A stretch of 62,087 bases of DNA from JBMNQS01 sp050944255. Its GTDB lineage: Bacteria > Bacillota > Clostridia > Christensenellales > Maliibacteriaceae. Below, piece by piece: positions 43,506 to 51,956 of the stretch (positions are counted from its first letter, which is position 1; the number at the start of each line of letters is the position of its first letter). The notes beneath the pieces were generated by a model. The model worked only from the letters and a program-made list of their open reading frames with translations, had not been told where the DNA came from and did not search any database. The DNA lies in contig JBMNQS010000004.1 in assembly GCA_050944255.1 (NCBI GenBank), positions 1 to 62,087 on the forward strand, read 5' to 3'. The position numbers and the translations under genes are program-made.

Positions 43506-44451
43506 ACAGAGCCCTCCCTCCTCCAAGAAGTCCTTCCGGCTGGAAGATCATCAGGATCATAATGCCGACGCCGAAAATCAGCAGCATGTAGTTCTGCAGC
43601 GAGCGCACCATCTCCTGCAGCAGCGTCAGGCTGACGCCGCCGATCACCGCGCCCACAGGCGAAGCCGTGCCGCCCAGCATGATCATCACAAGATAACGCG
43701 TGGACTGTTCATAAGTAAACGACGTGTAGCTCAGATAACCGAACAAGAACGCGTATAAGCTCCCCGCCAGGCCGCAGAGCGCCCCGGCAATGCTAAAGGA
43801 GATGCTCTTGGTCAAAAGGCTGTTGATGCCCATGCAGTTGGCGGCGATCTCATTGTCGCGAATGGCCATGAAAGAGCGGCCAAGCGCCGTGCGCGTCAGA
43901 AACTTCACCAGGAAATAGCTCAGGACGCAAAAGGCGAAAATCAGATAAAAGTTCATGCGCTCGGTGGCAAACTCGATGCCGAAGATGGAAAAGCTCCGGA
44001 TCCCCTCAAAGCCCATGGAGCCCCCCGTCACCGGCGTCCAGTTCTTGAACAGCTCGTTGAAGATCACCATCAGGCCGATGGTGGAGAACGTAAAGTAAAA
44101 CTGCCTGAGCCTGAAAAACGCAAAGCCCAGCAGAAACGCCACCAGCGCCGTGCCGGCGATGGCAATGGCCATACCTAAAATGGGGGCCAGCCCCAGCCGG
44201 ACGGTCATATTGGCGCAGATGTACGCGCCGCAGCCCAGAAACCCCGCCTGCGCAAAGGAGTTCTGCCCGCACATGCCCAAAAGCACATACACCGACAGCA
44301 CGCACAGCACGGTGATCATAGCGAAGTTGGTGGCCCGCAGTATGTAGTGGCTGGCCACACTCGGGATCATCAATACCAGAACCAGCATCACCAAGAGAAC
44401 AACCGATAAGACGACGTTCCTGACCGTAAAGAGTTTCTTTGATAAATTCAT
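43447..44451 (-). CDS. LivM-like ABC transporter permease (second system)
   Basis: The protein has 334 residues with ~9 membrane segments. The LivM core is LRQFYFTFSTIGLMVIFNELFKN (~130), where LivM of the first operon reads LRGDYLAIITLGFGE, so the channel-lining region differs. The coupling loop is LGRSFMAIRDNEIAANCMGIN. AGGTGG lies 5 bases before the ATG at 44451; a GTG at 44460 abuts the previous stop and is an alternative. Confidence 0.88.
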   Translation of the reverse strand: MNLSKKLFTVRNVVLSVVLLVMLVLVLMIPSVASHYILRATNFAMITVLCVLSVYVLLGMCGQNSFAQAGFLGCGAYICANMTVRLGLAPILGMAIAIAGTALVAFLLGFAFFRLRQFYFTFSTIGLMVIFNELFKNWTPVTGGSMGFEGIRSFSIFGIEFATERMNFYLIFAFCVLSYFLVKFLTRTALGRSFMAIRDNEIAANCMGINSLLTKSISFSIAGALCGLAGSLYAFLFGYLSYTSFTYEQSTRYLVMIMLGGTASPVGAVIGGVSLTLLQEMVRSLQNYMLLIFGVGIMILMIFQPEGLLGGGRALYGKLSQRLGRNKAAGADAE

Positions 44452-44460
44452 ATGCGCCAC

Positions 44461-45372
44461 CTACGCTTTCTCTTGGATCTTCCCGCCGAAGATGCCTTGC
44501 GGCCGGAACATCAGGAAGAAAACCAGTACGATGTAAATCAGCGCCAATTGATAGGTGGTGGAGATGTAGACGCCTCCGAAAACCTCCACCAGACCCACGA
44601 TGATGCCGCCTAAGATCGCGCCGGGTACGGAGCCGAAGCCCCCGATGACAATGGCCGCAAAGGCCTTTACGCCGGCGGTGCCGCCCACGCCGATGGATAC
44701 CTGGTACTGCGGCGTCAGAAGCGCGCCGCAAATGCCGGCAAGCGCGATGGCGATCATAAACGTCAGCGAAATGGAAACGAATACCGGAATGCCCATCAGC
44801 GACGCCGTGTACTGGTCCTGCGCCGTGGCCTGCATGATGTTTCCCACGTACGTCTTTTCAAGCAGCAGATACACCAGTATCATCAGTACGATGGCAACGA
44901 CAATGATCGCCAGATATTGGCCTGAAATAAATGCGCCGAATATCTCGACGGGTTTTTCGATAATTTTAGGGGCCAAAAGGGGATAGGGTCTCCAGATGAG
45001 CCTGGCAATTTCCTTGAGCGCAATGGACGCGCCCATGAAACTGACGATAATGGCCCTTGTCTGGGCATTTCGCAGCGGCCAGTAACTGGCCCACTGGAAC
45101 ACGATACCCATAATTCCCAGTATGACGGCCGTCAGCGGCAGGCCCAGCCATATGGGCAGGCCCAGCGTGACGCACATGGTGTAGTAGATGTAACCGCCCA
45201 TCATCAGGAAATCACCCTGGGCAAAGTTCATCACGCCCACCGCGCGGTAAATCAGCACCATGCCCATGGCCACCATGCCGTATACGAATCCAAGCGCCAC
45301 GCCCGATAAAGACAGCTGGAACGCCAATTGGAGCCACTGCAGGAACGCCTGCCAAAATGCTTGTAAGTCCAT
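44461..45372 (-). CDS. LivH-like ABC transporter permease (second system)
   Basis: The protein has 303 residues with ~8 membrane segments. The signature SGVALGFVYGMVAMGMVLIYRAVGVMNFAQGDFLM is split at ~25-58, and GGFGSVPGAILGGIIVGLVE lies near 225. It forms the channel with the LivM-like subunit. It starts 70 bases after the binding-protein gene, across a strong hairpin. Confidence 0.9.
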   Translation of the reverse strand: MDLQAFWQAFLQWLQLAFQLSLSGVALGFVYGMVAMGMVLIYRAVGVMNFAQGDFLMMGGYIYYTMCVTLGLPIWLGLPLTAVILGIMGIVFQWASYWPLRNAQTRAIIVSFMGASIALKEIARLIWRPYPLLAPKIIEKPVEIFGAFISGQYLAIIVVAIVLMILVYLLLEKTYVGNIMQATAQDQYTASLMGIPVFVSISLTFMIAIALAGICGALLTPQYQVSIGVGGTAGVKAFAAIVIGGFGSVPGAILGGIIVGLVEVFGGVYISTTYQLALIYIVLVFFLMFRPQGIFGGKIQEKA

Positions 45373-45396
45373 TGTATTACTCCTTTACGGAATCGG

Positions 45397-45422
45397 AGGC
45401 GAGGCGCCGTGGCGCCTCGCCT
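45397..45422 (-). other. Hairpin between binding-protein and permease genes (second system)
   Basis: A perfect 12-bp GC-rich stem (arm AGGCGAGGCGCC) with a 2-base loop and no T tract, in the same operon position as the hairpin at 10866-10895. It probably sets a higher binding-protein level. Confidence 0.55.
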
Positions 45423-45442
45423 TCCGCACCCGGGCACTTGAG

Positions 45443-46648
45443 TTAAAACTCCACTGTCACTACGTCAAGAAGCTCGGTGTCCTCGCCGTCGTTGCGAAGG
45501 ATCAGGCTGGAGGTGCCGCTGCAGCCGTCGTTGCGGACCTTGTATATGGTGACGGCGCCTTCATAATCCTTGATCGTCAGGAAGGCGTCCCGTACCTCGG
45601 TACGGTCGGTGGAGCCCGCGCGGGTGATGGCCTCGCAGATCATATACACATGATCGTACGCCAGCGCGCCGGCCGCATCCTGGGCCACACCATATCTCTC
45701 AAGATATTTCTCGGCAAGTGCTCTGCCCTTCTCAAACGGGGTGTCCGGTACGTAGTGAGTCGCCGAATAAATGCCCGAGGATACGTCGTATCCAGCCGTC
45801 TCACGCATCTGTGTGGAAGAAAATCCGTTGGAGCCCATAATCTCGGCGGTCAGACCCATCTCGCGGTACTGTACCGTCAAAAGGGCGATCTCCGGATTGA
45901 CGCCGGCCGCGTAGACCGCCTGCACGTCAGCCTGCCTGATCCTTGTCAGCTGCGCGGTGAAGTCCTGCGTGCCTCCGGTGTAGGTGACCCATTCCTCAGG
46001 CTCGATGCCGTAGCTCTTCAGTGCGGCAACCGCCGTCTCGGCCTGGCCGGAAGAAGCGGTCTCGGTGTCGTTGATCACCGCCCACTTGGTCAGTCCAAGA
46101 TTATCCACCATGTACTGCACCGATGCGGTGACCTGTATTTCGTCCGATACGCGAAGCTGATAGTGCCAGGGATTGCCCAGCTGTCCCAGCCTCGTGTTGG
46201 AGCCCTGGGCGGTGGTCAGGATTTCGGCCTTTCTGACGTCGGCGTCATAGGCCAGGCTCAGCGTAGAGTAGTTCGAACCGATGATTGCCACGATGTCGTC
46301 CTGGGAGGCCAAACGGTTGTAAGCGTTGACCGCGCCGGCGTCCGTGCCCAGATCGTCCTCGATCACCACTTCCACCGGACGGCCGAGTATGCCGCCTGCA
46401 TCATTGATCTCTTCAAGCGCGATTTCAATAGAGTTCTTGGCAAATTCGCCCTGCAGCGCGCGGTCACCGGTCATCGCCGCCAGCATGCCGATTTTGATGG
46501 GTTCCGCCGGAGCGCCGCCACCATCGGGCGAAGTCACCGGAGCGCCGGGACTTTGTGGGGGTGGGGATGGATCCGCTCCGCCATTGCCGCAGCCCGCTAT
46601 CGCCAGGACCAAGGCAACCGCAAGCAGAATGGTCAGTGCCCTTTTCAT
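45443..46648 (-). CDS. Liv-type ABC transporter substrate-binding lipoprotein (second system)
   Basis: The protein has 401 residues. The lipoprotein signal ends at Cys20 (VLAIAGC), followed by a P/S/G-rich linker to ~50. A type I periplasmic-binding fold begins IKIGMLAAMTGDRALQGEF and contains GGILGRPVEVVIEDDLGTDAGA. The family is that of LivJ/AmiC-type receptors, which also bind amides, urea and aromatic acids. The ATG at 46648 has GGAGG 8 bases upstream; a frame to 46717 lacks one. It is the first gene of a seven-gene operon that ends in two sugar-phosphate isomerases and is controlled from a LacI-type site. Confidence 0.9.
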   Translation of the reverse strand: MKRALTILLAVALVLAIAGCGNGGADPSPPPQSPGAPVTSPDGGGAPAEPIKIGMLAAMTGDRALQGEFAKNSIEIALEEINDAGGILGRPVEVVIEDDLGTDAGAVNAYNRLASQDDIVAIIGSNYSTLSLAYDADVRKAEILTTAQGSNTRLGQLGNPWHYQLRVSDEIQVTASVQYMVDNLGLTKWAVINDTETASSGQAETAVAALKSYGIEPEEWVTYTGGTQDFTAQLTRIRQADVQAVYAAGVNPEIALLTVQYREMGLTAEIMGSNGFSSTQMRETAGYDVSSGIYSATHYVPDTPFEKGRALAEKYLERYGVAQDAAGALAYDHVYMICEAITRAGSTDRTEVRDAFLTIKDYEGAVTIYKVRNDGCSGTSSLILRNDGEDTELLDVVTVEF

Positions 46649-46897
46649 GTGCGTTTCCTCCTTTTGCTCTTTCATTTTATTAATGAAAATGCCCGCCCCC
46701 GAAAGATGTCCCGCCAAAATTTAAATTCGGTTCCGCATCGTGGCCTGCCTCCCGGGCAGGACTCCCTTCAGGGCGTTCTTTCCTTTAAAAAGCCGGTCCG
46801 CGCCATCTGTCCGGCGCTTGAAGTCCGTCGGTCAAAAATCGTTCGAGAAATAAGCTATCTATGGTCGGCAAGGATGCGAAATCTTCGCCGCATTTTG

Positions 46898-46911
46898 TGT
46901 AAACGTTATCA
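46898..46911. promoter_or_regulatory. LacI-type operator at the transporter start point
   Basis: TGTAAACGTTATCA is a near-palindrome around a central CG, the LacI/CcpA family pattern. It lies directly at the predicted transcription start of the transporter operon, so binding would block initiation. Confidence 0.6.
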
Positions 46912-46919
46912 GTGCCTTG

Positions 46920-46948
46920 AGTATAAACGCAAAAAATCGGCTTGTCAA
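46920..46948 (-). promoter_or_regulatory. Promoter of the second transporter operon
   Basis: On the minus strand a perfect TTGACA (46943-46948), a 17-base spacer and TATACT (46920-46925). Transcription should start near 46912, and the leader to the binding-protein gene is ~265 bases with no recognised riboswitch. Confidence 0.75.
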
Positions 46949-47034
46949 TGCAAAATTGAAAGAAAATACCGTGTTTTTATCGTCATTTTTTTCACAATTA
47001 GCTCCTTCGCCGCCACTATATCCATATTTTGGTT

Positions 47035-47048
47035 TGTAAACGTTTTAA
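47035..47048. promoter_or_regulatory. Second LacI-type site in the divergent region
   Basis: TGTAAACGTTTTAA repeats the TGTAAACGTT core of the site at 46898. The two are 137 bases apart (close to 13 helical turns), which would suit looping by a LacI-family dimer pair. Confidence 0.5.
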
Positions 47049-47077
47049 TTTTTTCTGGTTTTTTTAATCGAAATATA

Positions 47078-47106
47078 TTGATTTTTTCCTCGCCAGAAGG
47101 TAGACT
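47078..47106 (+). promoter_or_regulatory. Candidate promoter of the LacI-family gene
   Basis: TTGATT (47078-47083), a 17-base spacer and TAGACT (47101-47106), 70 bases before the TTG start. The second operator is 30 bases upstream. Confidence 0.45.
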
Positions 47107-47175
47107 TGGCTTAAATGACAATAATACCCCCAGCATAACGCTCCGTTAAAACTGCAACGTAAAGGCGGGTACAAC

Positions 47176-48228
47176 TTGAAAAACAACGTCACCATCAAGG
47201 ATATTGCCAGGGAAGCAGGCGTCTCCATCGCTTCGGTGTCCCGCGTCATCAACCGCTCGGGCGCCATCAGCGGCCACATGGAAAAACGGGTGCTGGACGC
47301 CATCGATAAATTGGGCTATTACCCCAATCTGGTCGCCCGCGGCCTGAAAACCTCCGCCACCCGCACGGTGGCGCTTTTGGTCAGCAATTCATCCTCGGAC
47401 TTCTATACGGAGTTTTTCTACGGCTTTGAAGCCACCCTGCATAAAATGAACTATTCGGTGCTTTTATGCAATACCCAGAGCGATCCGGAAAAAGAATACG
47501 AATACCTGCAACTGATGCTGGAGAAAAAAGTGGACGGCTTTGTCATCAACAGCACCGGCTACTACAACGATATGATCGTGGGCATCAGCCGGCATACCCC
47601 CGTGGCCCTGGTGAGCCGCAATATCTGCGACGCGGGCTTTATCGGCGACTTTCTGGAAACCGAAAACGAAGGGCCCATGAGCGAACTGACCGGTATGCTC
47701 ATCGAGGCGGGCCACAGAAAGATCGGCTTTGTCAGCGGGCCGCTTCACCTCTCCAGCGCCAAGGAGCGCTTCGACGCCTTCCAGCGGACCATGGTCCAGA
47801 TCGGTATCAAAGTGGACCCGGAAACCTACCCGTATTTCTATCAGGGCCATTTCACCATGTCCGGCGGTAGGGAAGTCGCCCGGAAAATCCTCGCCTCGGA
47901 GGATAGGCCCACGGCGCTGATGGCCACCAACGGCGATATGGTCATCGGCCTGCTCAGCGTGTTCAAGGACGCCGGACTGCGCGTGCCTGAGGACATCTCC
48001 ATCGCCACCATCAACAATATCAGCAACCATAACCTGCTCTACGTGGACATTACCCTGGCCAAACCGGCGCCGTTTCAAATGGGTAAACGGGCCGCCGAAA
48101 TGCTGGTGGACCGCATCACCGCCACGCAGCCGCTGCCCAACCGGGAAGTGCGCTTCCCCTATAAGCTGCATGTGGGCAACAGTATCAAGGACATCCGTGA
48201 ACGGGACGAACTGAGGGTATTGAAATAG
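47176..48228 (+). CDS. LacI-family transcriptional regulator
   Basis: The protein has 350 residues. The N-terminal helix-turn-helix and hinge (VTIKDIAREAGVSIASVSRVIN ... GYYPNLVARGLKT, split) cover ~5-55. The ribose-binding-type effector domain runs from ~62, with GHRKIGFVSGP at ~180, ALMATNGDMVIGLL and PEDISIATINNIS. The start is TTG at 47176 with a weak AAAGGCGGG. It diverges from the transporter operon, whose promoter carries a matching operator, and so is its likely regulator. Ligands of this family are mostly sugars or their phosphates. Confidence 0.9.
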   Translation: MKNNVTIKDIAREAGVSIASVSRVINRSGAISGHMEKRVLDAIDKLGYYPNLVARGLKTSATRTVALLVSNSSSDFYTEFFYGFEATLHKMNYSVLLCNTQSDPEKEYEYLQLMLEKKVDGFVINSTGYYNDMIVGISRHTPVALVSRNICDAGFIGDFLETENEGPMSELTGMLIEAGHRKIGFVSGPLHLSSAKERFDAFQRTMVQIGIKVDPETYPYFYQGHFTMSGGREVARKILASEDRPTALMATNGDMVIGLLSVFKDAGLRVPEDISIATINNISNHNLLYVDITLAKPAPFQMGKRAAEMLVDRITATQPLPNREVRFPYKLHVGNSIKDIRERDELRVLK

Positions 48229-48246
48229 TTTGTCATCCAAGGCAAA

Positions 48247-48283
48247 GGGGGGCGTTCTTAAAAAGAACGCCCCCCCCTTTCCT
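48247..48283 (+). terminator. Terminator of the LacI-family gene
   Basis: A perfect 13-bp stem (arm GGGGGGCGTTCTT, 48247-48259 with 48263-48275) and a 3-base loop, followed by a C/T-rich tail, 18 bases past the stop. Confidence 0.7.
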
Positions 48284-48463
48284 TTGGCCGATTTTAGCGA
48301 AGTCGGAGAAAAATGCGTAAAAAATGGGTTTTGCAGGCAGAATCCTTCCGGAACCACCGCGCAAGCCGCGGCCCTTTTACGCATCATTCGCAAAAGCGAT
48401 GCGGATTGGCTGGCGGCGGAAAGGATAGGCTTAAAAAACGCCTTTGCCTCCGGTAAGAGCCGC

Positions 48464-49630
48464 CTACAGCCTGCCCATCAGCGCCTCCACCACGTCGTAC
48501 ATGTCGCCCACCATGGGCGTGTGGGCGATGGAGAAGATCGGCGCATCCGCATCGGTGTTGACGGCGCAGATGTGGGAGGCGCCGCTCATGCCCGCCATAA
48601 ACTGTATGGAGCCCGCGACCCCCAGGGTGATGATCAGCCTTGGACGCACCGATTTTCCCGACAGCCCGATCTGCCGCCCGATAGGCATGAACCCCTTCTC
48701 CACCAGGGAGCGGGAACAGGCCAATTGTGCTGCGATCTTATCGGCAAACGCCTGGAACAGCGGGATATCCCCCCTTTTGCGCAGGCCGTTTCCGATGGCC
48801 ACGATGACGTCGGCCAGGGCCAGGTCCTTCGAGCGGATACATTGGGACTCCAACTGCTCGATGGGGCTTTCAAGCGCCTCTTCTGGCAGCGTCCTTGGCG
48901 CGATCTTCGGCATGGCGTTACCCTCTGCCCGGGCGGGGGCCATCACCTTGTAGCGGACCGTGGCCATCTGCGGCCGGGCGTTTTCGGTGACGATTTTCGC
49001 CATGATGTTGCCGCCGAAGGCCGGGCGGATCTGCACCAGGCGGCCGCTCTCCATCTCAAGGGCGGTGCAGTCGGCGGTCAGCCCCGTATGAAAGCGCACC
49101 GCCACGTGGGGCGCCAGCACCCTGGCCTCCAGCGTGGCCCCGAACAGCACGCTGGAGGGCCGCGCCTCCCCGATGCAATCGGCCAGTACGTTTGCGTAAA
49201 CATCCGGCCGGAAAATCTCCAGGCGGGGATCCTCGTAAACGTATACGGTATCCACCCCCAGGCCCCGCAGGCCGTCCAATAATCCGGTGATATTTCCGCC
49301 CGCGATGACGGCGTACACACTTTGATCGCACTGTTCGGCCAGCTCTTTCGCCTTTGCGATCATCTCAAAGCCCACCGGGTGGATGGCTCCATCCTGCACC
49401 TGCAGAAACACCAGAATGCCCTGCCAGTCTTCCCGGCCCGTAAACGTTTTCACATCCTCCTGCAGCGCGATGGCGGAAAAGGGGCAAACCTCTACGCAGG
49501 CGCCGCAAAGCTGACAGTTTTCATCGGCGCAGGCCAGGCCTTCACGGACCTGCAGCGCCGAAAACGGACAGGCGGAGGCGCAGGCGCCGCAGCCGGTGCA
49601 GCGGTCGGGACAAATCGTAAGCCGTGCCAT
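48464..49630 (-). CDS. etfA: Electron-transfer flavoprotein alpha subunit with N-terminal ferredoxin domain
   Basis: The protein has 388 residues. Residues 1-60 are a two-[4Fe-4S] ferredoxin (CTGCGACASACPF and CQLCGACVEVCPF). The EtfA domains follow, with the FAD-binding C-terminus GLSGKSVRPRLIITLGVAGSIQF and ADAPIFSIAHTPMVGD. The usual Q-H pair of the FAD site reads Q-F. Ferredoxin-fused EtfA subunits are found in anaerobic lactate or acyl-CoA oxidising complexes, where Etf may bifurcate electrons between NAD and ferredoxin. The ATG at 49630 shares one base with the etfB stop. A longer frame to 49960 is a shadow of etfB. Confidence 0.9.
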   Translation of the reverse strand: MARLTICPDRCTGCGACASACPFSALQVREGLACADENCQLCGACVEVCPFSAIALQEDVKTFTGREDWQGILVFLQVQDGAIHPVGFEMIAKAKELAEQCDQSVYAVIAGGNITGLLDGLRGLGVDTVYVYEDPRLEIFRPDVYANVLADCIGEARPSSVLFGATLEARVLAPHVAVRFHTGLTADCTALEMESGRLVQIRPAFGGNIMAKIVTENARPQMATVRYKVMAPARAEGNAMPKIAPRTLPEEALESPIEQLESQCIRSKDLALADVIVAIGNGLRKRGDIPLFQAFADKIAAQLACSRSLVEKGFMPIGRQIGLSGKSVRPRLIITLGVAGSIQFMAGMSGASHICAVNTDADAPIFSIAHTPMVGDMYDVVEALMGRL

Positions 49631-50430
49631 CAGCGCTCCTCCCCTATGACTTTTTCGTCGATGAGAAGCGTGTGGAGCCTTTGGGCCAGCTCCTGTGCGC
49701 TGCCATGGATGGGCGGCACCGACGGCGTGCGCTCGGGGAAGAATAACTGCCGCACCCGGGTGGGCGAGCCCTCCAGGCCGCAGCGTGACGCGTCGCAGTC
49801 CTTTAAATCCGAAAGCGTCAGCACCGGCACAGGCGTCCGCCTGGCCATCAGCTTCTGCCGCGCCGTGGGCAGCCGCGGCGGGTAGATGTCCCTGTCCACC
49901 GCGATGACGCAGGGCACGGGCACCCGGGAGGTGGCGGTGCCGTCGGTGACGGCGTGGCATACGGTGAGGGCTTCAGGCTCTGCCTTTGCCACCGCATTCA
50001 CCCAGCCGATAAACGGCCAGCGAAGATGCGCCGCCAGCGCAGGGCCCACCTGCGCCGTATCGCCGTCGGTGGTCTGGCGGCCGCAGATGACCAGGTCAAA
50101 GCCCCCCAGCGTCCCCACCGCCCGGGACAGGACGTAGGCGGTGGCGTAGACGTCGGAGCCGGCAAAGGCCGGATCGCACAGTAAGTAGCCCCCGTCCGCG
50201 CCCACCGACAGGGCCTCCTCTATGACGGCTTTGGCCGCCGCGGGCCCCATGGACAGCGCCGTGACGCTGCCGCCCAGCTTTTCGCGCAGGCGCAGCGCCG
50301 TCTCCACGGCGTAGCGGTCGTAGGGGTTCAAAACCGCCCGGGCATTTGCCCGAAGCAGCACGCCGGTCTCCATATCCATGTCCACCTGCCCGGAGGCGGG
50401 GGTCTGTTTGATGCATACGGCTATTTTCAA
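49630..50430 (-). CDS. etfB: Electron-transfer flavoprotein beta subunit (partner of ferredoxin-EtfA)
   Basis: The protein has 266 residues. The EtfB start is KIAVCIKQTPASGQVDMDM, and LNPYDRYAVETALRLRE at ~35 and VICGRQTTDGDTAQVGPALAAHL at ~120 (the AMP/FAD and recognition region) are visible. The start is a TTG at 50430 with GGAGG 7 bases upstream, overlapping the upstream oxidase stop by 4 bases (TTGA). The pair with ferredoxin-EtfA directly follows the GlcD-type oxidase, as in LDH-Etf complexes of acetogens. Confidence 0.9.
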   Translation of the reverse strand: MKIAVCIKQTPASGQVDMDMETGVLLRANARAVLNPYDRYAVETALRLREKLGGSVTALSMGPAAAKAVIEEALSVGADGGYLLCDPAFAGSDVYATAYVLSRAVGTLGGFDLVICGRQTTDGDTAQVGPALAAHLRWPFIGWVNAVAKAEPEALTVCHAVTDGTATSRVPVPCVIAVDRDIYPPRLPTARQKLMARRTPVPVLTLSDLKDCDASRCGLEGSPTRVRQLFFPERTPSVPPIHGSAQELAQRLHTLLIDEKVIGEER

Positions 50431-51956
50431 TTCTTTTCCTCCAGCATGTTGCCGGGATTGAGCATCCCGCCGGGGTCGAAATGCGCCTTGATGCGCGCAA
50501 GCGCCCACAGCGTCTCCCGCGGGGTATACAGGGCAAAGAGTTCCCTTTTGAGCTTGCCCACGCCGTTTTCCGCCGCGACGCGGCCGCCCATACCGGCGGC
50601 GGCTTGCGCCCAGGAAAGGATCAGCGCTCTGCCCGCGTCGTACTGCGCCTGGTCCTGCGGCATCAGGTTCACGTGCAGGTGCCCGCCGGCCATGTGGCCG
50701 AACACGGCGCCGGAGATGCCACAGGCGGTAAGGCCTTCTTTATAAAGCGCCCGCATCTCCTCCAGCCGACCGGGGGGCACCGCCATATCGGCGGCCAGCT
50801 TGGTGACGCCGGGATGCTCCCTTTTCGCCTCATCGATGCGGGTATTGATGCTCTCGGGCACCGCGTGGCGCAGGATGCGGAACTTCTCCATCTCGTCGTA
50901 GCCGGAGGCGGCCCAGGTGTCGTTCTCGTCGCCGCCGGCGGCGCAGAAATTATCCAGCAGCGCAAAGAGCGCCTCCTCGGCGGCCTCCTCCTCATCCGCC
51001 GCCAATTCCACGTACACCGCCGCCTGCATGGATTCGTCCATGGGCGGGATCTGCTCCAAACGGGTGGACTGCTTTTTAAAATTCTCCACCATGGCCAGCG
51101 ACGTGCGGTCGAAAAACTCCACGGCGCAGACCTGCGCCGGAAGGTCCATCTCCACAGCGCCCCGGCCGAAGTCCACGGCGGCCTCTTCCTCCTGAAAGAA
51201 GAATAATACGCCCCACTGCTGCGCTGGGCGGGGTATGAGCCGCAGCTTCAGCGCCGAAACCACGCCCAGCATCCCCTCGCTGCCTGCGAAGATGTCCAGA
51301 AGGTCATCGCCCTTGCCCGGCGCGAAGGCGGCGGGATGCTCTACCGGCGGCACCGGCAGAAAACCTCCTTCCGGCAGCGGGCAGCCCTCGTCTGTAAACG
51401 TATACTGCCCCCGGGCCAATGGCCACTTGCCGCCGCCGGGCAAAAGCACGCCCACCGCCGCCACCCATCCGGCGGTGTCCCCGTAGGCCAGCTGCGCGAT
51501 GCCCCGGGCGTTGGCGGCAAACATGCCGCCGATGCAGGCGCTGCCCTCGGTGGGGTCCGGCGGGAAGAACAGCTCCCCGGCGCCGGAGAGTTCCGGCAAG
51601 AGCGCCTTGGAGGCCTCGTCCCAGCCTCCGGTGTCAAAGCGCATGCCCCTAAGCGCCTCGGTGACCTGCGACAAGAGCACCCCCGGCTCCAAGCACAGAA
51701 GATAGCCTTTGTCGTCCCGCTCAAGGCCGGTGATGCGGTTCATGCGGCTCAGGTTCAAAATGGTGCCGCCCCGCGGCACGGCGGCGCCGGTGATCCCGGT
51801 ACGGGAGCCCTGCACCGTCAGCGGGCCGCCGCCCTTGCGGGCGTTCTCCAGCGCGCGCAGGATGTCTCCTTCGCTCTGGGCAAAAACGATCCCGTCCGCC
51901 GTCCCCGACAGCCGGCTTTCGTCCTTCAGATACTCCACGTAGCGTTCATCAAGCAT
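50427..51956 (-). CDS. FAD-binding oxidase, GlcD/D-lactate dehydrogenase type
   Basis: The protein has 509 residues. The FAD_binding_4 (PCMH) domain contains PLTVQGSRTGITGAAVPRGGTILNLSRM (split, ~48-75) and CIGGMFAANARG (~140). The FAD-oxidase C-terminal domain follows, ending in GRVAAENGVGKLKRE, whose region carries substrate-binding His/Glu in relatives (here HMAGGHLHVNLMP). Such enzymes oxidise 2-hydroxy acids (lactate, glycolate, glycerate) and pass electrons to Etf. It overlaps genes on both sides by 4-8 bases, in the middle of two Etf pairs. The substrate is unknown. Confidence 0.88.
   Translation of the reverse strand: MLDERYVEYLKDESRLSGTADGIVFAQSEGDILRALENARKGGGPLTVQGSRTGITGAAVPRGGTILNLSRMNRITGLERDDKGYLLCLEPGVLLSQVTEALRGMRFDTGGWDEASKALLPELSGAGELFFPPDPTEGSACIGGMFAANARGIAQLAYGDTAGWVAAVGVLLPGGGKWPLARGQYTFTDEGCPLPEGGFLPVPPVEHPAAFAPGKGDDLLDIFAGSEGMLGVVSALKLRLIPRPAQQWGVLFFFQEEEAAVDFGRGAVEMDLPAQVCAVEFFDRTSLAMVENFKKQSTRLEQIPPMDESMQAAVYVELAADEEEAAEEALFALLDNFCAAGGDENDTWAASGYDEMEKFRILRHAVPESINTRIDEAKREHPGVTKLAADMAVPPGRLEEMRALYKEGLTACGISGAVFGHMAGGHLHVNLMPQDQAQYDAGRALILSWAQAAAGMGGRVAAENGVGKLKRELFALYTPRETLWALARIKAHFDPGGMLNPGNMLEEKN

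Noticed and set aside
45260..47149. 629-codon plus-strand frame
   Set aside because: Antisense shadow of the second binding-protein gene that also runs through its promoter and operator.
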